A stretch of DNA of 29,588 nt. Origin: Cacconaster sp045641345. GTDB taxonomy: Bacteria; Bacteroidota; Bacteroidia; Bacteroidales; UBA932. The translations under genes and the position numbers were made by a program. Shown one piece after another: positions 14,253 through 23,200 of this stretch. The stretch's first letter is position 1, and the number at the start of each line of letters is the position of its first letter. Location: positions 1 to 29,588 of the forward strand of contig JAZUGR010000003.1 of NCBI GenBank assembly GCA_045641345.1, written 5' to 3'. A model generated the notes under the pieces. That model was given only the letters and a program-made list of their open reading frames with translations. It was not told the DNA's origin and made no database searches.

Positions 14253-14767
14253 TCTTGTTCCGGAGCCTTGCCATCTTCCGGTGCCTTGTCTTTTTCGGAC
14301 TTGGATTTCTTCAGGCCGTTTATGAACGACATTACGGCGCAGGCGGCTCCGGCAAAATGGCGGATGCCGTTGTATTTGTCCGAGATGGCGGCTTCGCTTG
14401 CGGCGATGTCACGCTCGATTGTGGGAATCCCCTCTTCCGGATTGCGGCTCCTGGCGGAGAAAAGGCCGGTGAACATAGCGTCGAACACGCGGTGGAGCAG
14501 CCTCTTGCGGCAGATTACGAGGATGACCAGCATCACCAACAGGGTTCCGCATACGATGAGCGCGCCCCACGGAGAGCCTATTTTGGCATTGAGGTACTGC
14601 ATAGTGGCCACCGAGGCCAGGGCAAGGAGTATTATAAGCACCATCAGGGCGAGGAAGAGCGATATCATCTGCGACATTATGCCGGAGAAGCCCTTGGCGA
14701 ACTTGAGTTTCGCCTCCTCGACGCGAAGGTCGGCGTAGCGTTTTATCTCTGTGAAGATTTCGTCCAT
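14240..14767 (-). CDS. Holin-like/DUF-type two-helix membrane protein
   Basis: A 175-aa membrane protein resembling the bacterial phage-holin-like superfamily found in stress and envelope loci. An N-terminal amphipathic helix (EIKRYADLRVEEAKLKFAKG) precedes two long hydrophobic segments at residues about 35-58 and 68-86. A charged cytoplasmic-looking tail ends in a Lys/Glu/Pro-rich segment (KAPEDGKAPEQENKD). No phage gene is nearby, so lysis is unlikely. The YtxH-like gene 7 nt upstream suggests a two-gene envelope-stress operon, a pairing seen in many Bacteroidota. The stop codon lies inside the shared terminator. Function is inferred only. Confidence 0.7.
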   Translation of the reverse strand: MDEIFTEIKRYADLRVEEAKLKFAKGFSGIMSQMISLFLALMVLIILLALASVATMQYLNAKIGSPWGALIVCGTLLVMLVILVICRKRLLHRVFDAMFTGLFSARSRNPEEGIPTIERDIAASEAAISDKYNGIRHFAGAACAVMSFINGLKKSKSEKDKAPEDGKAPEQENKD

Positions 14768-14774
14768 AGCGGTG

Positions 14775-14990
14775 TCAGTCGCAGTCGGGCCCCTGGCCGT
14801 CGGAATATGATTCCTTGACAGCCTGACGCAGTTCGTCTATTTTCCGTAATACTTCGTCGGAATACTTTCCGGCTGCCTTGCGGCCTTCCCTGACCATTTC
14901 GCGCCCCTCGTCGGTAAGTGCGAGATAGGCGGCTGCTGCTCCGGCTGCTGCTCCGAGCAGGAATGTGAACAATGACCCTGATTTTGCCAT
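14775..14990 (-). CDS. YtxH-domain small protein
   Basis: A 71-aa protein with one N-terminal membrane helix made of FTFLLGAAAGAAAAYLAL, followed by a charged helix (DEGREMVREGRKAAGKYSDEV), the usual look of YtxH proteins. The start at 14990 (MAKSG) was chosen over a longer frame that begins upstream of the -7 box at 15008-15015. It is followed after 7 nt by the holin-like gene. YtxH proteins are often linked to general stress, but the function is not known. Confidence 0.8.
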   Translation of the reverse strand: MAKSGSLFTFLLGAAAGAAAAYLALTDEGREMVREGRKAAGKYSDEVLRKIDELRQAVKESYSDGQGPDCD

Positions 14991-15007
14991 TTCGTGTAAA
15001 ATTTGTC

Positions 15008-15015
15008 CAAATATA
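15008..15015 (-). promoter_or_regulatory. -7 box for the YtxH/holin-like operon
   Basis: The minus strand reads TATATTTG, 17 nt before the ATG at 14990. Confidence 0.55.
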
Positions 15016-15019
15016 ATAA

Positions 15020-15052
15020 TTTGATCCGCAATTATGAAAATTCTTATATTTG
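15020..15052 (+). promoter_or_regulatory. Promoter for the DUF362-ferredoxin gene
   Basis: TTTG at 15020-15023, a 21-nt spacer and TATATTTG at 15045-15052 fit the Bacteroides consensus. The box ends 19 nt before the ATG at 15072. Confidence 0.65.
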
Positions 15053-15071
15053 CCATATAAACGTCACCGTT

Positions 15072-16184
15072 ATGTCGGAAGTATATTTCACCTCACTCAG
15101 AACGCACGCCGGATGCAACCTCCAGGACAAGCTGGAGCGTCTGGTCAAGGCTGCTGGAATTGAAAGAATCGATTTCTCAAACAGGTACACGGCTGTGAAG
15201 CTCCACTTCGGGGAGCCCGGCAATATGGCCTATCTGCGGCCGGGATATGTGCAGACCATAGTCAGACTGCTCAACGGCCTTGGGGCCAAAACGTTCCTGT
15301 GCGACTCCAACACCCTCTACAAAGGGCGTCGCGACAATGCGGTTGACCATCTCTCGAGTGCGGCCGAAAACGGATTCAATCCCATCCAGGTGTCGGCTCC
15401 GGTGATAATCGCCGACGGTGTCAAGGGCACCGATTATGCCGAGATGCCGGTCAGGGGAGGGCAGATGTGCTCCTCGGCCAAGATAGGCAGGGCTTTCGCC
15501 GATGCCGACATAATCGTTTCGATAACACACTTCAAGGGGCATGAAATGACAGGTTTCGGAGGAACCATCAAGAACCTTGGTATGGGGTGCGCCAGCATCG
15601 CCGGCAAGAAATTCCTCCACTGCGACAGCAACCCCACCATAGGCGACAACTGCGTGGGTTGTGGTCTTTGCGCCCGCAACTGCGCCCAGGGGGCGATTTC
15701 CGTTTCAAACCACCGCGCCCATATCGACTCTGCAAAGTGTGTGGGCTGCGGGCAGTGTATCGCCACCTGCACCATAGGGGCGGCCAGCGCAAGGCAGGAC
15801 ACTTCGCTTGTGGATTTGAACAAGAAGATAGCCGAGTACGCCCTCGCTGTGGTGGACGGCCGTCCGCAGTTCCATATAAGCCTGATAATGAACGTGTCGC
15901 CCGAATGCGACTGCTGGGGTCACAACGATGCCGCCGTGGTTCCTGATCTGGGAATGGCCGCTTCGTTCGATCCGGTGGCCCTCGATGAGGCCTGCGCCGA
16001 TATGGTGATCAAGGCCCCCTGCCTCGAAACCGACAACGTGCTCTCTTCGGCAATGCGCGCCGAGCCTCACACGCACGCCGACAAGTTCCACCTGATGCAT
16101 CCCGACACCCGGTGGGAGGTGGCTCAGGAGCACGGCGAAAAGATCGGCCTCGGCTCGCGCAAGTACACGCTGATAGAGGTCTGA
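15072..16184 (+). CDS. DUF362 protein with two [4Fe-4S] ferredoxin motifs
   Basis: A 370-aa cytoplasmic iron-sulfur protein. Residues 1-185 fit DUF362 (KLHFGEPGN, SITHFKGHEMTGFGGTIKNLGMGCAS). Two ferredoxin clusters follow: C194-x2-C197-x2-C200-x3-C204 and C223-x2-C226-x2-C229-x3-C233. A C-terminal DUF362-like part contains MNVSPECDCWGHND. The physiological reaction is not established for this family; electron transfer coupled to an unknown enzyme activity is likely. The start at 15072 was chosen because upstream in-frame codons lie in the promoter. Its stop is 4 nt from the end of the convergent pyrB with no terminator between them. Confidence 0.85.
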   Translation: MSEVYFTSLRTHAGCNLQDKLERLVKAAGIERIDFSNRYTAVKLHFGEPGNMAYLRPGYVQTIVRLLNGLGAKTFLCDSNTLYKGRRDNAVDHLSSAAENGFNPIQVSAPVIIADGVKGTDYAEMPVRGGQMCSSAKIGRAFADADIIVSITHFKGHEMTGFGGTIKNLGMGCASIAGKKFLHCDSNPTIGDNCVGCGLCARNCAQGAISVSNHRAHIDSAKCVGCGQCIATCTIGAASARQDTSLVDLNKKIAEYALAVVDGRPQFHISLIMNVSPECDCWGHNDAAVVPDLGMAASFDPVALDEACADMVIKAPCLETDNVLSSAMRAEPHTHADKFHLMHPDTRWEVAQEHGEKIGLGSRKYTLIEV

Positions 16185-16188
16185 CCCT

Positions 16189-17268
16189 TTATTTTATTTT
16201 CGTATCGCAGTAGGCGCAGCGTACGGTGCCGCTGCCGGTTGTCTTGAACAGATGCCCTATGCGCTCGTTGTTGCATATGCATCTGGCGTTGGGGCAGTGA
16301 AGCGACGCGTCGCTGAATGAGGGCTCCGCCGCGGGCATTCCGTGGGACGGGTCGTCCTTCCACTCGAGAAGTTTGCAGATGAGTGCCATCCTCACGAACT
16401 TGCCGTTCTCAACCTGCCTGAAATATGCCGCGCGCGGGTCGTCGTCGACTTCGGTGAGAATCTCATTCACTCTCGGCAGGGGGTGGAGCACAGCCATCCT
16501 TTCCTTTGCCAGAGCCATCTTCGCCTTGTCGAGCACGAAGCTGTCCTTGACTCTCTCGAATTCGTCCTTGTCGAAGAACCTTTCCCTCTGGACCCTGGTC
16601 ATATAGAGAATGTCGAGCTCGCCGATGGCCTCTTCGATGGTTCTTACCTCCCTGTAGGGTATTCCGAGGCGTTCGCACACGTCCTGCTTGATATAATCGG
16701 GCAGACGCAGTTCGTCGGGGGCGATGAGCACCACCTTTATGCCGGGATAACGCGAGAGCGCCTTTATCAGCGAATGCACGGTGCGGCCGAAACGCAGGTC
16801 GCCGCAGAAACCTATCGTCAGATTGTCGATATGGCCCAGCTCACGCCTGATTGTGAGAAGGTCGGTGAGGGTCTGGGTGGGATGGTTGTGACTGCCGTCC
16901 CCGGCATTGATGATGGGCACCGTGGAGACTTGTGAGGCAACCTGAGGCGCCCCTTCGACGGGGTGCCTCATAGCTATGACGTCGGCGAAACACCCCACCA
17001 CACGTACGGTATCCGCGACTGTCTCGCCCTTGCTCACTGACGAGTTGGCCGCATCGGAAAAACCCAGCACGCTGCCTCCGAGCTCCATCATGGCCGAGGT
17101 GAAGCTGAGCCTGGTGCGTGTGCTCGGCTCGAAGAAGAGCGTGGCCAGCTTCCTGCGGGCCATCACGTCCTGATACTTCTTCCTGTCGGAGATGATATCG
17201 AGGGCAAGGTCAAGGATGCTGTCGGTTTCCTCCCGGCTGATGTCGGCGGGGTCGATCAGATGCTTCAT
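16189..17268 (-). CDS. pyrB: Aspartate carbamoyltransferase fused to a PyrI-type zinc tail
   Basis: Catalyses carbamoyl phosphate plus aspartate to carbamoyl aspartate, the second step of UMP synthesis. The catalytic chain occupies residues 1-305: FFEPSTRTRLSF (45-56) for carbamoyl phosphate, SKGET with Lys80, HNHPTQTLTDL (127-137) and HPLPRVNEI (262-270) for aspartate. After a linker comes an extra tail of about 35 residues with C325-x4-C330 and C351-x2-C354. This matches the zinc site of the separate regulatory chain PyrI (in E. coli C-x4-C, then C-x2-C). The nucleotide-binding part of PyrI is absent. It is last in the operon, overlapping pyrE by 4 nt (ATGA). Total length is 359 aa against about 310 for a plain PyrB. 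Confidence 0.95.
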   Translation of the reverse strand: MKHLIDPADISREETDSILDLALDIISDRKKYQDVMARRKLATLFFEPSTRTRLSFTSAMMELGGSVLGFSDAANSSVSKGETVADTVRVVGCFADVIAMRHPVEGAPQVASQVSTVPIINAGDGSHNHPTQTLTDLLTIRRELGHIDNLTIGFCGDLRFGRTVHSLIKALSRYPGIKVVLIAPDELRLPDYIKQDVCERLGIPYREVRTIEEAIGELDILYMTRVQRERFFDKDEFERVKDSFVLDKAKMALAKERMAVLHPLPRVNEILTEVDDDPRAAYFRQVENGKFVRMALICKLLEWKDDPSHGMPAAEPSFSDASLHCPNARCICNNERIGHLFKTTGSGTVRCAYCDTKIK

Positions 17269-17873
17269 AGAGAGTCCCTGAATTTGAGGATGTCGTCTTT
17301 CTGCGATGCTGAGATATACCCCTGGGCAACGGCGACCTCGACCAGGGAGTCCAGATTGCTGAGGGAGTAGTTCACTGTTTTGGCTGCCGCAATCCTGTCG
17401 AGGCCCTTCTTCAACCCGTAGGTGAAGATGCTGACGATTCCTCTCACGTCGGCACCCTCCTCGCGCAGGGCTTCAACCACGTCGATGGCACTGCCGCCTG
17501 TGGAGATGAGGTCTTCGACTACAACCACCTTGGTACCCTTTTCCATCCTGCCTTCGATCCTGTTGGTGCGTCCGTGGGTCTTGGCTTCGCTGCGGACATA
17601 TCCCATAGGAAGGTTCAGCAGCACTGCGGTCATTGCCGCGTGTGCGATTCCTGCGGTGGAGGTGCCCATCAGCATCTCACATTCTGGGAAATGCTTGCGC
17701 ACAAGCGCTGCAAGGCCCTCTTCCACCTTGTCTCTCGCCGCGGGGGCGGAGAGTGTAAGCCTGTTGTCGCAATAGATGGGACTCTTGATGCCGCTTGCCC
17801 AGGTGAACGGGTCGTCGGGACGGAGAAATACTGCTCCGATCGAGAGGAGCTCTTTAGCAATTGCCTTTTCCAT
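17265..17873 (-). CDS. pyrE: Orotate phosphoribosyltransferase
   Basis: Joins orotate to PRPP to give OMP, the fifth step of UMP synthesis. The PRPP-binding signature VVVVEDLISTGGSAIDVV is clear, with FTWASGIKSPIYCDNR near the N-terminus and GYVRSEAKTHGR as the flexible catalytic loop region. The start at 17873 (MEKAIAKELL) gives 202 aa, typical for the family; an in-frame ATG at 17885 is an alternative. It overlaps the end of pyrF by 20 nt and the start of pyrB by 4 nt, suggesting translational coupling. Confidence 0.95.
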   Translation of the reverse strand: MEKAIAKELLSIGAVFLRPDDPFTWASGIKSPIYCDNRLTLSAPAARDKVEEGLAALVRKHFPECEMLMGTSTAGIAHAAMTAVLLNLPMGYVRSEAKTHGRTNRIEGRMEKGTKVVVVEDLISTGGSAIDVVEALREEGADVRGIVSIFTYGLKKGLDRIAAAKTVNYSLSNLDSLVEVAVAQGYISASQKDDILKFRDSL

Positions 17874-18573
17874 ATACAAAGTCATTTAAACATTTCAGAT
17901 AAGCTTCCACCGGGTCGGCGGCTGCGGTGATGGGACGGCCCACCACTATGTAGTCGGAGCCTATCTCCCTTGCACGTGCGGGAGTGGTTATCCTCACCTG
18001 GTCGTCAGCGGCCGAATCGGCGAAACGGATGCCCGGGGTCACCGCAACGAACTTTTCTCCGCAGGCCTTCTTCACCATCCCTGCCTCGAGAGGGGAGCAT
18101 ACCACTCCGTCAAGCCCGGCCTTGCAGGCATTGGAGGCATAGTGGACGATTGTTCCGGCAATGTCTCCGGGGATGAGAAGCTCCTTCTGCATCACTTCCT
18201 CCGAGGTGGAGGTGAGCTGCGTCACCGCGATGAGCAGGGGGCGCGAACCGTCTTCGCGGGTAAGCCCCTCCAGGGCGGCCTTCATCATTTCGATGGTGCC
18301 TGCGGCGTGTACGTTGCACATATCGACTCCCAGGCCGGAAAGGACCTTCATCGTCTTGCGCACGGTGTTGGGAATGTCGTGCAGCTTGAGGTCGAGGAAT
18401 ATCCGGTGCCCACGGGCCTTTATGTCCTCCACTATCTTCGGACCGCAGCTGTAGAAAAGCTCCATTCCGATCTTTACGAAAGGTTTCCTCTCGCATCCCT
18501 TGAACAGGTCGAGGAATGATATCGTCTGCAGGTGACTGCTGAAATCGCAGGCTATTATTACATCATTTGCCAT
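17854..18573 (-). CDS. pyrF: Orotidine-5'-phosphate decarboxylase
   Basis: Converts OMP to UMP, the last step of the pathway. It is a TIM-barrel of 239 aa with the catalytic DxKxxD motif at Asp61-Lys63-Asp66 (FLDLKLHDIPNTV), the phosphate-binding VTPGIR segment, and a C-terminal IVVGRPIT. The N-terminal ACDF supplies the first conserved Asp. It begins 3 nt after the pyrD stop and overlaps pyrE. Confidence 0.96.
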   Translation of the reverse strand: MANDVIIACDFSSHLQTISFLDLFKGCERKPFVKIGMELFYSCGPKIVEDIKARGHRIFLDLKLHDIPNTVRKTMKVLSGLGVDMCNVHAAGTIEMMKAALEGLTREDGSRPLLIAVTQLTSTSEEVMQKELLIPGDIAGTIVHYASNACKAGLDGVVCSPLEAGMVKKACGEKFVAVTPGIRFADSAADDQVRITTPARAREIGSDYIVVGRPITAAADPVEAYLKCLNDFVYGKGNC

Positions 18574-18576
18574 AAT

Positions 18577-19488
18577 CTATACTGTTTTGATGATTTCCCT
18601 GATATCGTTGATGCCGAGCTCTTCCATAAGTTGCGGAAGTCCGGCGACCGTTTCCGAACAGACCATAGGATTGCGGAGATTTTCGGCCCCTATCTGGACC
18701 ACGCTTGCCCCGGCCATCATCATTTCGATGACATCCTGTGCCGAAGCCACCCCGCCGCATCCCATCACCGGGATTGCACAGGCGTGGGCCACCTGATAGA
18801 CCATACGGAGCGCGATGGGGAAGATGGCGCTTCCGGAGAATCCGCCCATCCCGTTTGCGACCACCGGCTTCCTGCGCCTTATGTCGATGCGCATCCCCAG
18901 AAAAGTGTTGACCAGCGTCAGACCGTCGGCCCCCGCATCCTCGCAGGCGCGGGCGATATCCACGATGTCGGTGACGTTGGGACTCAACTTTACGAATACG
19001 GGTTTATGCGTTACGGCTTTCACCGCACGGGTGACCTCCGCTGCATTTGCGGCGCAGGTGCCGAAAGCCATCCCTCCATTGTGGACGTTGGGGCAGGAAA
19101 CGTTGACCTCGATTATGTCGATTCCGTCACATCTGTCGACAGTGGAGCAGTTGAAGGCATATTCTTCGACGGAGAATCCGCTTACGTTGGCAATGGCCAC
19201 CCCGTCGTAGATTCTGCGCAGGGCGGGGACTTTTTCACTGACGAAGGCCTCTACACCGGGATTCTGGAGCCCCACGGAGTTGATTACGCCGGAGGTGCAC
19301 TCCGCAATGCGCGGCAGCGGATTGCCGAACCGGGGCTCACGGGTGATTCCCTTGAGGCTTATGCCTCCCAGAAGGTTGAGGTCGAAGACCCCGGCGAGTT
19401 CGATTCCGAAGCCGAAGGTGCCGCTCGCCGGAACTATCGGATTCTTGAACTGCACTCCGCAGAGATTCACTGAAAGATTCCTTACCAT
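18577..19488 (-). CDS. pyrD: Dihydroorotate dehydrogenase B, catalytic subunit
   Basis: Oxidises dihydroorotate to orotate with FMN, the fourth step. The 303-aa protein is class 1B: the catalytic base is Cys132 in EVNVSCPNVHNGG (class 2 enzymes use Ser), with SGTFGFG near the N-terminus, NPGVEAF, FVKLSPNVTD, ANGMGGFSG, and MGCGGVASAQD plus VQIGAENL for FMN phosphate. PyrK, its NAD-linked partner, is encoded immediately upstream and overlaps it by 7 nt. The start at 19488 is internal to a longer open frame that is only a shadow of pyrK. Confidence 0.96.
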   Translation of the reverse strand: MVRNLSVNLCGVQFKNPIVPASGTFGFGIELAGVFDLNLLGGISLKGITREPRFGNPLPRIAECTSGVINSVGLQNPGVEAFVSEKVPALRRIYDGVAIANVSGFSVEEYAFNCSTVDRCDGIDIIEVNVSCPNVHNGGMAFGTCAANAAEVTRAVKAVTHKPVFVKLSPNVTDIVDIARACEDAGADGLTLVNTFLGMRIDIRRRKPVVANGMGGFSGSAIFPIALRMVYQVAHACAIPVMGCGGVASAQDVIEMMMAGASVVQIGAENLRNPMVCSETVAGLPQLMEELGINDIREIIKTV

Positions 19489-20219
19489 ACTATCTCCTCC
19501 TTCTTGAAAACCGGACCGTCCTTGCACACCCTCCTGGAGCCGCTGGTAGTCTGGCAGGTACATCCGTAGCAGAATCCGGCTCCGCAGCCCATCCTCTGCT
19601 CGAGGCTGGCTTCGCCGCGGCAGTTGAGAGAGGTGCAGAGAGATTTCATCATCGGCAGCGGCCCGCAGCAGTAGAAATAGTCGTACTGCGGAGAGGCCTC
19701 CGCTATGGCATCCGTTACAAATCCTTTCGCCCCGCAGCTTCCGTCCATTGTGGCAATCAGAAGATTTGCGCCGAGGGCCCTGAACTCGTCGGCGAGCACC
19801 ACTTCGTCCTTGCAGTTGAATCCGAGCGCCACGGTGACCTTCTTGCCCTGCTCGAGGAGCTCCTTGCACAGAAGGTACAGGGGAGCCGCCCCGATTCCGC
19901 CTCCTGCAAGCAGGGCCGCATCCCTGCAGGCTGACAGGTCGAATCCGTTGCCCAGGCCGGTGAGCAGTTCCAGTTCCGTTCCTGTGCCCATACCCGACAT
20001 CAGGCGAGTGCCGCTTCCGACCACCTTGTAAAGCAGGGTGAGCCTTCCGCGGGAGGAGTCGCACACCGATATGGGGCGGCGCAGGAACTTCCCTTCGAGG
20101 GCGACGTCGACGAACTGCCCAGGTTTCATCTTCTCATTCTGCGGGCATTCGAGCTCCATACGGAACGTGAGGCGGGCAACCTGTTCGTTGGCGGTTATGG
20201 TGAATGTCCTCTTATCCAT
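19482..20219 (-). CDS. pyrK: Dihydroorotate dehydrogenase B, electron transfer subunit
   Basis: Carries electrons from PyrD's FMN through a [2Fe-2S] cluster and FAD to NAD+. The 245-aa protein has a ferredoxin-reductase-like FAD domain (FLRRPISVCD, residues 45-54), an NAD domain with LLAGGGIGAAPLYLL, and a C-terminal cluster motif C212-x4-C217-x2-C220-x11-C232. It overlaps carB by 8 nt and pyrD by 7 nt. Use of NAD+ rather than quinone fits an anaerobe. Confidence 0.95.
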   Translation of the reverse strand: MDKRTFTITANEQVARLTFRMELECPQNEKMKPGQFVDVALEGKFLRRPISVCDSSRGRLTLLYKVVGSGTRLMSGMGTGTELELLTGLGNGFDLSACRDAALLAGGGIGAAPLYLLCKELLEQGKKVTVALGFNCKDEVVLADEFRALGANLLIATMDGSCGAKGFVTDAIAEASPQYDYFYCCGPLPMMKSLCTSLNCRGEASLEQRMGCGAGFCYGCTCQTTSGSRRVCKDGPVFKKEEIVW

Positions 20220-23200
20220 TGTATTCGGCGTCGATTGTTGAGATTCCGAGGGTTATCTCCTCGAGCACGTCGAGGAGCACCTTCACCGTCTCGAGCGAAG
20301 TGAACGTGGTTACGTTGTTCTCGACGGCGGCCCGCCGTATTTCGTATCCGTCGAGATGGGTGGAATGCTGGTTCAGGTCGATGGTGTTGATTATGTAGCG
20401 GACGTGACCCTTGCGCAATGACTTCGCGATATCGTCGCTGCCCTCGCTGATCTTGCGCCTGCAGCGTGTGCGTATGCCTCGGCAGCGCAGGAACTCGGCC
20501 GTGCCGCGGGTGGCCTCGATGTTGAAGCCGAGATTGTAGAAACGGCGTATCAGCGGCAGAGCCTCCTCCTTGTCCTTGTCGGCGATTGTCGCAAAGAGAG
20601 TTCCGTAGTTGACGATGTCCATCCCCGATGCCTGCAGCGACTTGTAGAGGGCTCTGTTGAGTGAGTCGTCGTATCCTATCGCCTCGCCGGTGGATTTCAT
20701 CTCTGGGGAAAGGTAGGTGTCGATGCCTTTGATCTTTCCGAACGAGAATGCGGGGGTCTTAACGAAATGACGCTTGCGCTCGGGAAAATAGACCTCCGTG
20801 ATACCCTGCTCGGGCAGGGAGTGGCCGAGCATTACACGGGTGGCTATCTTGGCCATCGCCACGCCTGTCGATTTGGATATGAAGGGCACGGTTCTGGAAG
20901 AGCGGGGATTGACTTCGATTACATATACGTTGTCGGAAGAGTCAACTATGTACTGGATGTTGTACAGCCCCTTGATGCCTATTTCGCGCCCGAGCTTTAC
21001 GGTGTCGTCGATTATCGTCTGCTTTACCTTGTCGCTCAGGCTGAACGAGGGATAGACGCTGATGCTGTCGCCCGAATGGATGCCGGTGCGTTCCACGTGC
21101 TCCATTATGGCGGGTATGAACACGTTCTCCCCGTCACAGATGGCATCCACCTCCGTTTCCCTGCCCATTATGTACTTGTCGACCAGTACTGGGGAGTTCT
21201 CGTTGATTTCCACGGCGTTGTGGAGATAATGCCTCAAGGCCTCCTCGTTGCATACAATCATCATCGCCCTTCCGCCCAGCACGAAGCTCGGGCGCACCAG
21301 CACCGGATAGCCTATTTCGGAAGCCGCCTCGACTCCGTCCTCCACGTTGGTAACGGCGCGGGCCTTCGGCTGCGGGATGCCGGTGCGGCGCATTATCTGC
21401 TCGAAGAGCTTCCTGTCCTCGGCATTGTCGATGGCCTCTATTCCGGTGCCGATTATCCTGACTCCCATCTCTGCAAGCGGTCCGGCAAGGTTGATGGCCG
21501 TCTGGCCTCCCAGAGTGACGATCACCCCGTCGGGATTTTCAAGATTGATGACGTTCATCACGTCTTCGACAGTGAGCGGCTCGAAGTAGAGCTTGTCGGA
21601 TATCGTGTAGTCGGTGGAGACGGTTTCGGGGTTGTTGTTGATGATGATGGCCTCATATCCCTCCTCGCGGATTGTCCAGATGGCGTGCACGGTGGAGTAG
21701 TCGAATTCCACTCCCTGCCCGATGCGGATGGGACCTGAGCCCAGCACCAGAATCTTCTTGCGGGGAGAGACGACCGATTCGTTTTCATCCTCGTAGGTGG
21801 AATAGTAGTAGGGCACGTCGGCCTCGTACTCGCCGGCGCACGAGTCTATCATCTTGTACACCGGGAGGATGCCTGCGTCCATACGCATCCTTATCATATC
21901 GGCCTCGGACCTTCCCCAGAGCTGCCCTATGAACTTGTCGCCGAATCCCATCCTCTTGGCTTCGCGCAGCAGGCCCATATCCATCGGGGCCTCCTTGAGC
22001 CTGCGTTCCATACGGATTATGTTGTATATCTTCTCGAGGAAGAGCATATCGATCTTGGTGCGGTCGTAGATTTTTGACAGGTCGATGCGCAGCCTCAGAA
22101 GCTGGGCGATGGCGTGGATACGGTCATCGGTTGGGGTGCAGATGTATTTCAGGAGCCGCTCTTCGCTCCAGTCGTCGAATTTTCTGCTGTGTATGTGGCA
22201 TACGCCTGCTTCGAGCGAACGCATTGCCTTGAGGATACTCTCTTCCAGGGTTCTTCCGATGCTCATCACCTCTCCGGTGGCTTTCATCTGGGTACCGAGT
22301 TCGTTCGACGCTTCGCTGAATTTGTCGAACGGGAAACGGGCCACCTTCGTCACCACATAGTCTATCGCCGGCTCTGCGCAGGCGGGGGTTGCGCCTATCA
22401 TTATCTCATCCAGCGTGAGCCCCACCGCAATCTTTGCCGTCACCCTCGCTATCGGGAAACCGCTGGCCTTCGAGGCCAGGGCGGAAGAGCGGGATACCCG
22501 CGGATTGACCTCTATGATGTAATAATTGAACGACAGGGGGTCAAGGGCGAACTGCACGTTGCAGCCCCCTTCGATGTTCAGTGCGCGGATGAGCTTGAGC
22601 GCGCTTGAGCGCAGGAGCTGATATTCCTTGTCGGTCAACGTCTGGGCCGGGGCCACCACCATCGAGTCGCCGGTATGCACTCCCACCGGGTCGATGTTCT
22701 CCATACTGCAGATTGCTATGGCGGTATCGCGCGAATCCCTCATCACCTCGAACTCGATTTCCTTGTAGCCCTTTATGCTCTTTTCCACCAGCACCTGATG
22801 GACAGGGGAGAGGGAGAGGGCGTTGGGCATCAGCGTCCTGAGCTCCTCCTCATTGTCGGCGAACCCTCCGCCGGTGCCGCCAAGGGTGAATGCGGGGCGC
22901 AGAATTACAGGATATCCTATCTTTTCGGCTGCGGCGAGCCCTTCGTCAAGGCTGTAGCAGATTTCCGACGGGATGACGGGCTCACCTATTTTTATGCAGA
23001 GCTCCTTGAACTTCTCCCTGTCCTCGGCATTCTCTATGCCTTCGAACGAAGTGCCCAGAATCTCGACTCCGCACTCCTCGAGCACCCCTTTCCTGGCGAG
23101 CTGCACTGCAAGGTTGAGTCCTGTCTGCCCGCCGAGTCCGGGCACGATTGCATCGGGCCTTTCGTAGCGGATGATCTTGGCCACATATTCGAGCTTGAGG

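Noticed and set aside
14240..14767. A prophage remnant, because of the holin-like protein
   Set aside because: No other phage gene is near. The pairing with a YtxH-like gene and their own promoter suggest an envelope or stress operon.
19489..20064. An N-terminal extension of pyrD by about 190 residues
   Set aside because: The extension is an out-of-frame reading of pyrK. The ATG at 19488 matches the normal PyrD start.
20767..21738. A 323-codon plus-strand frame opposite carB
   Set aside because: It lies wholly antisense to a highly conserved part of carB. Its His/Tyr/Gly/Val-rich composition is typical of a reverse-complement shadow.
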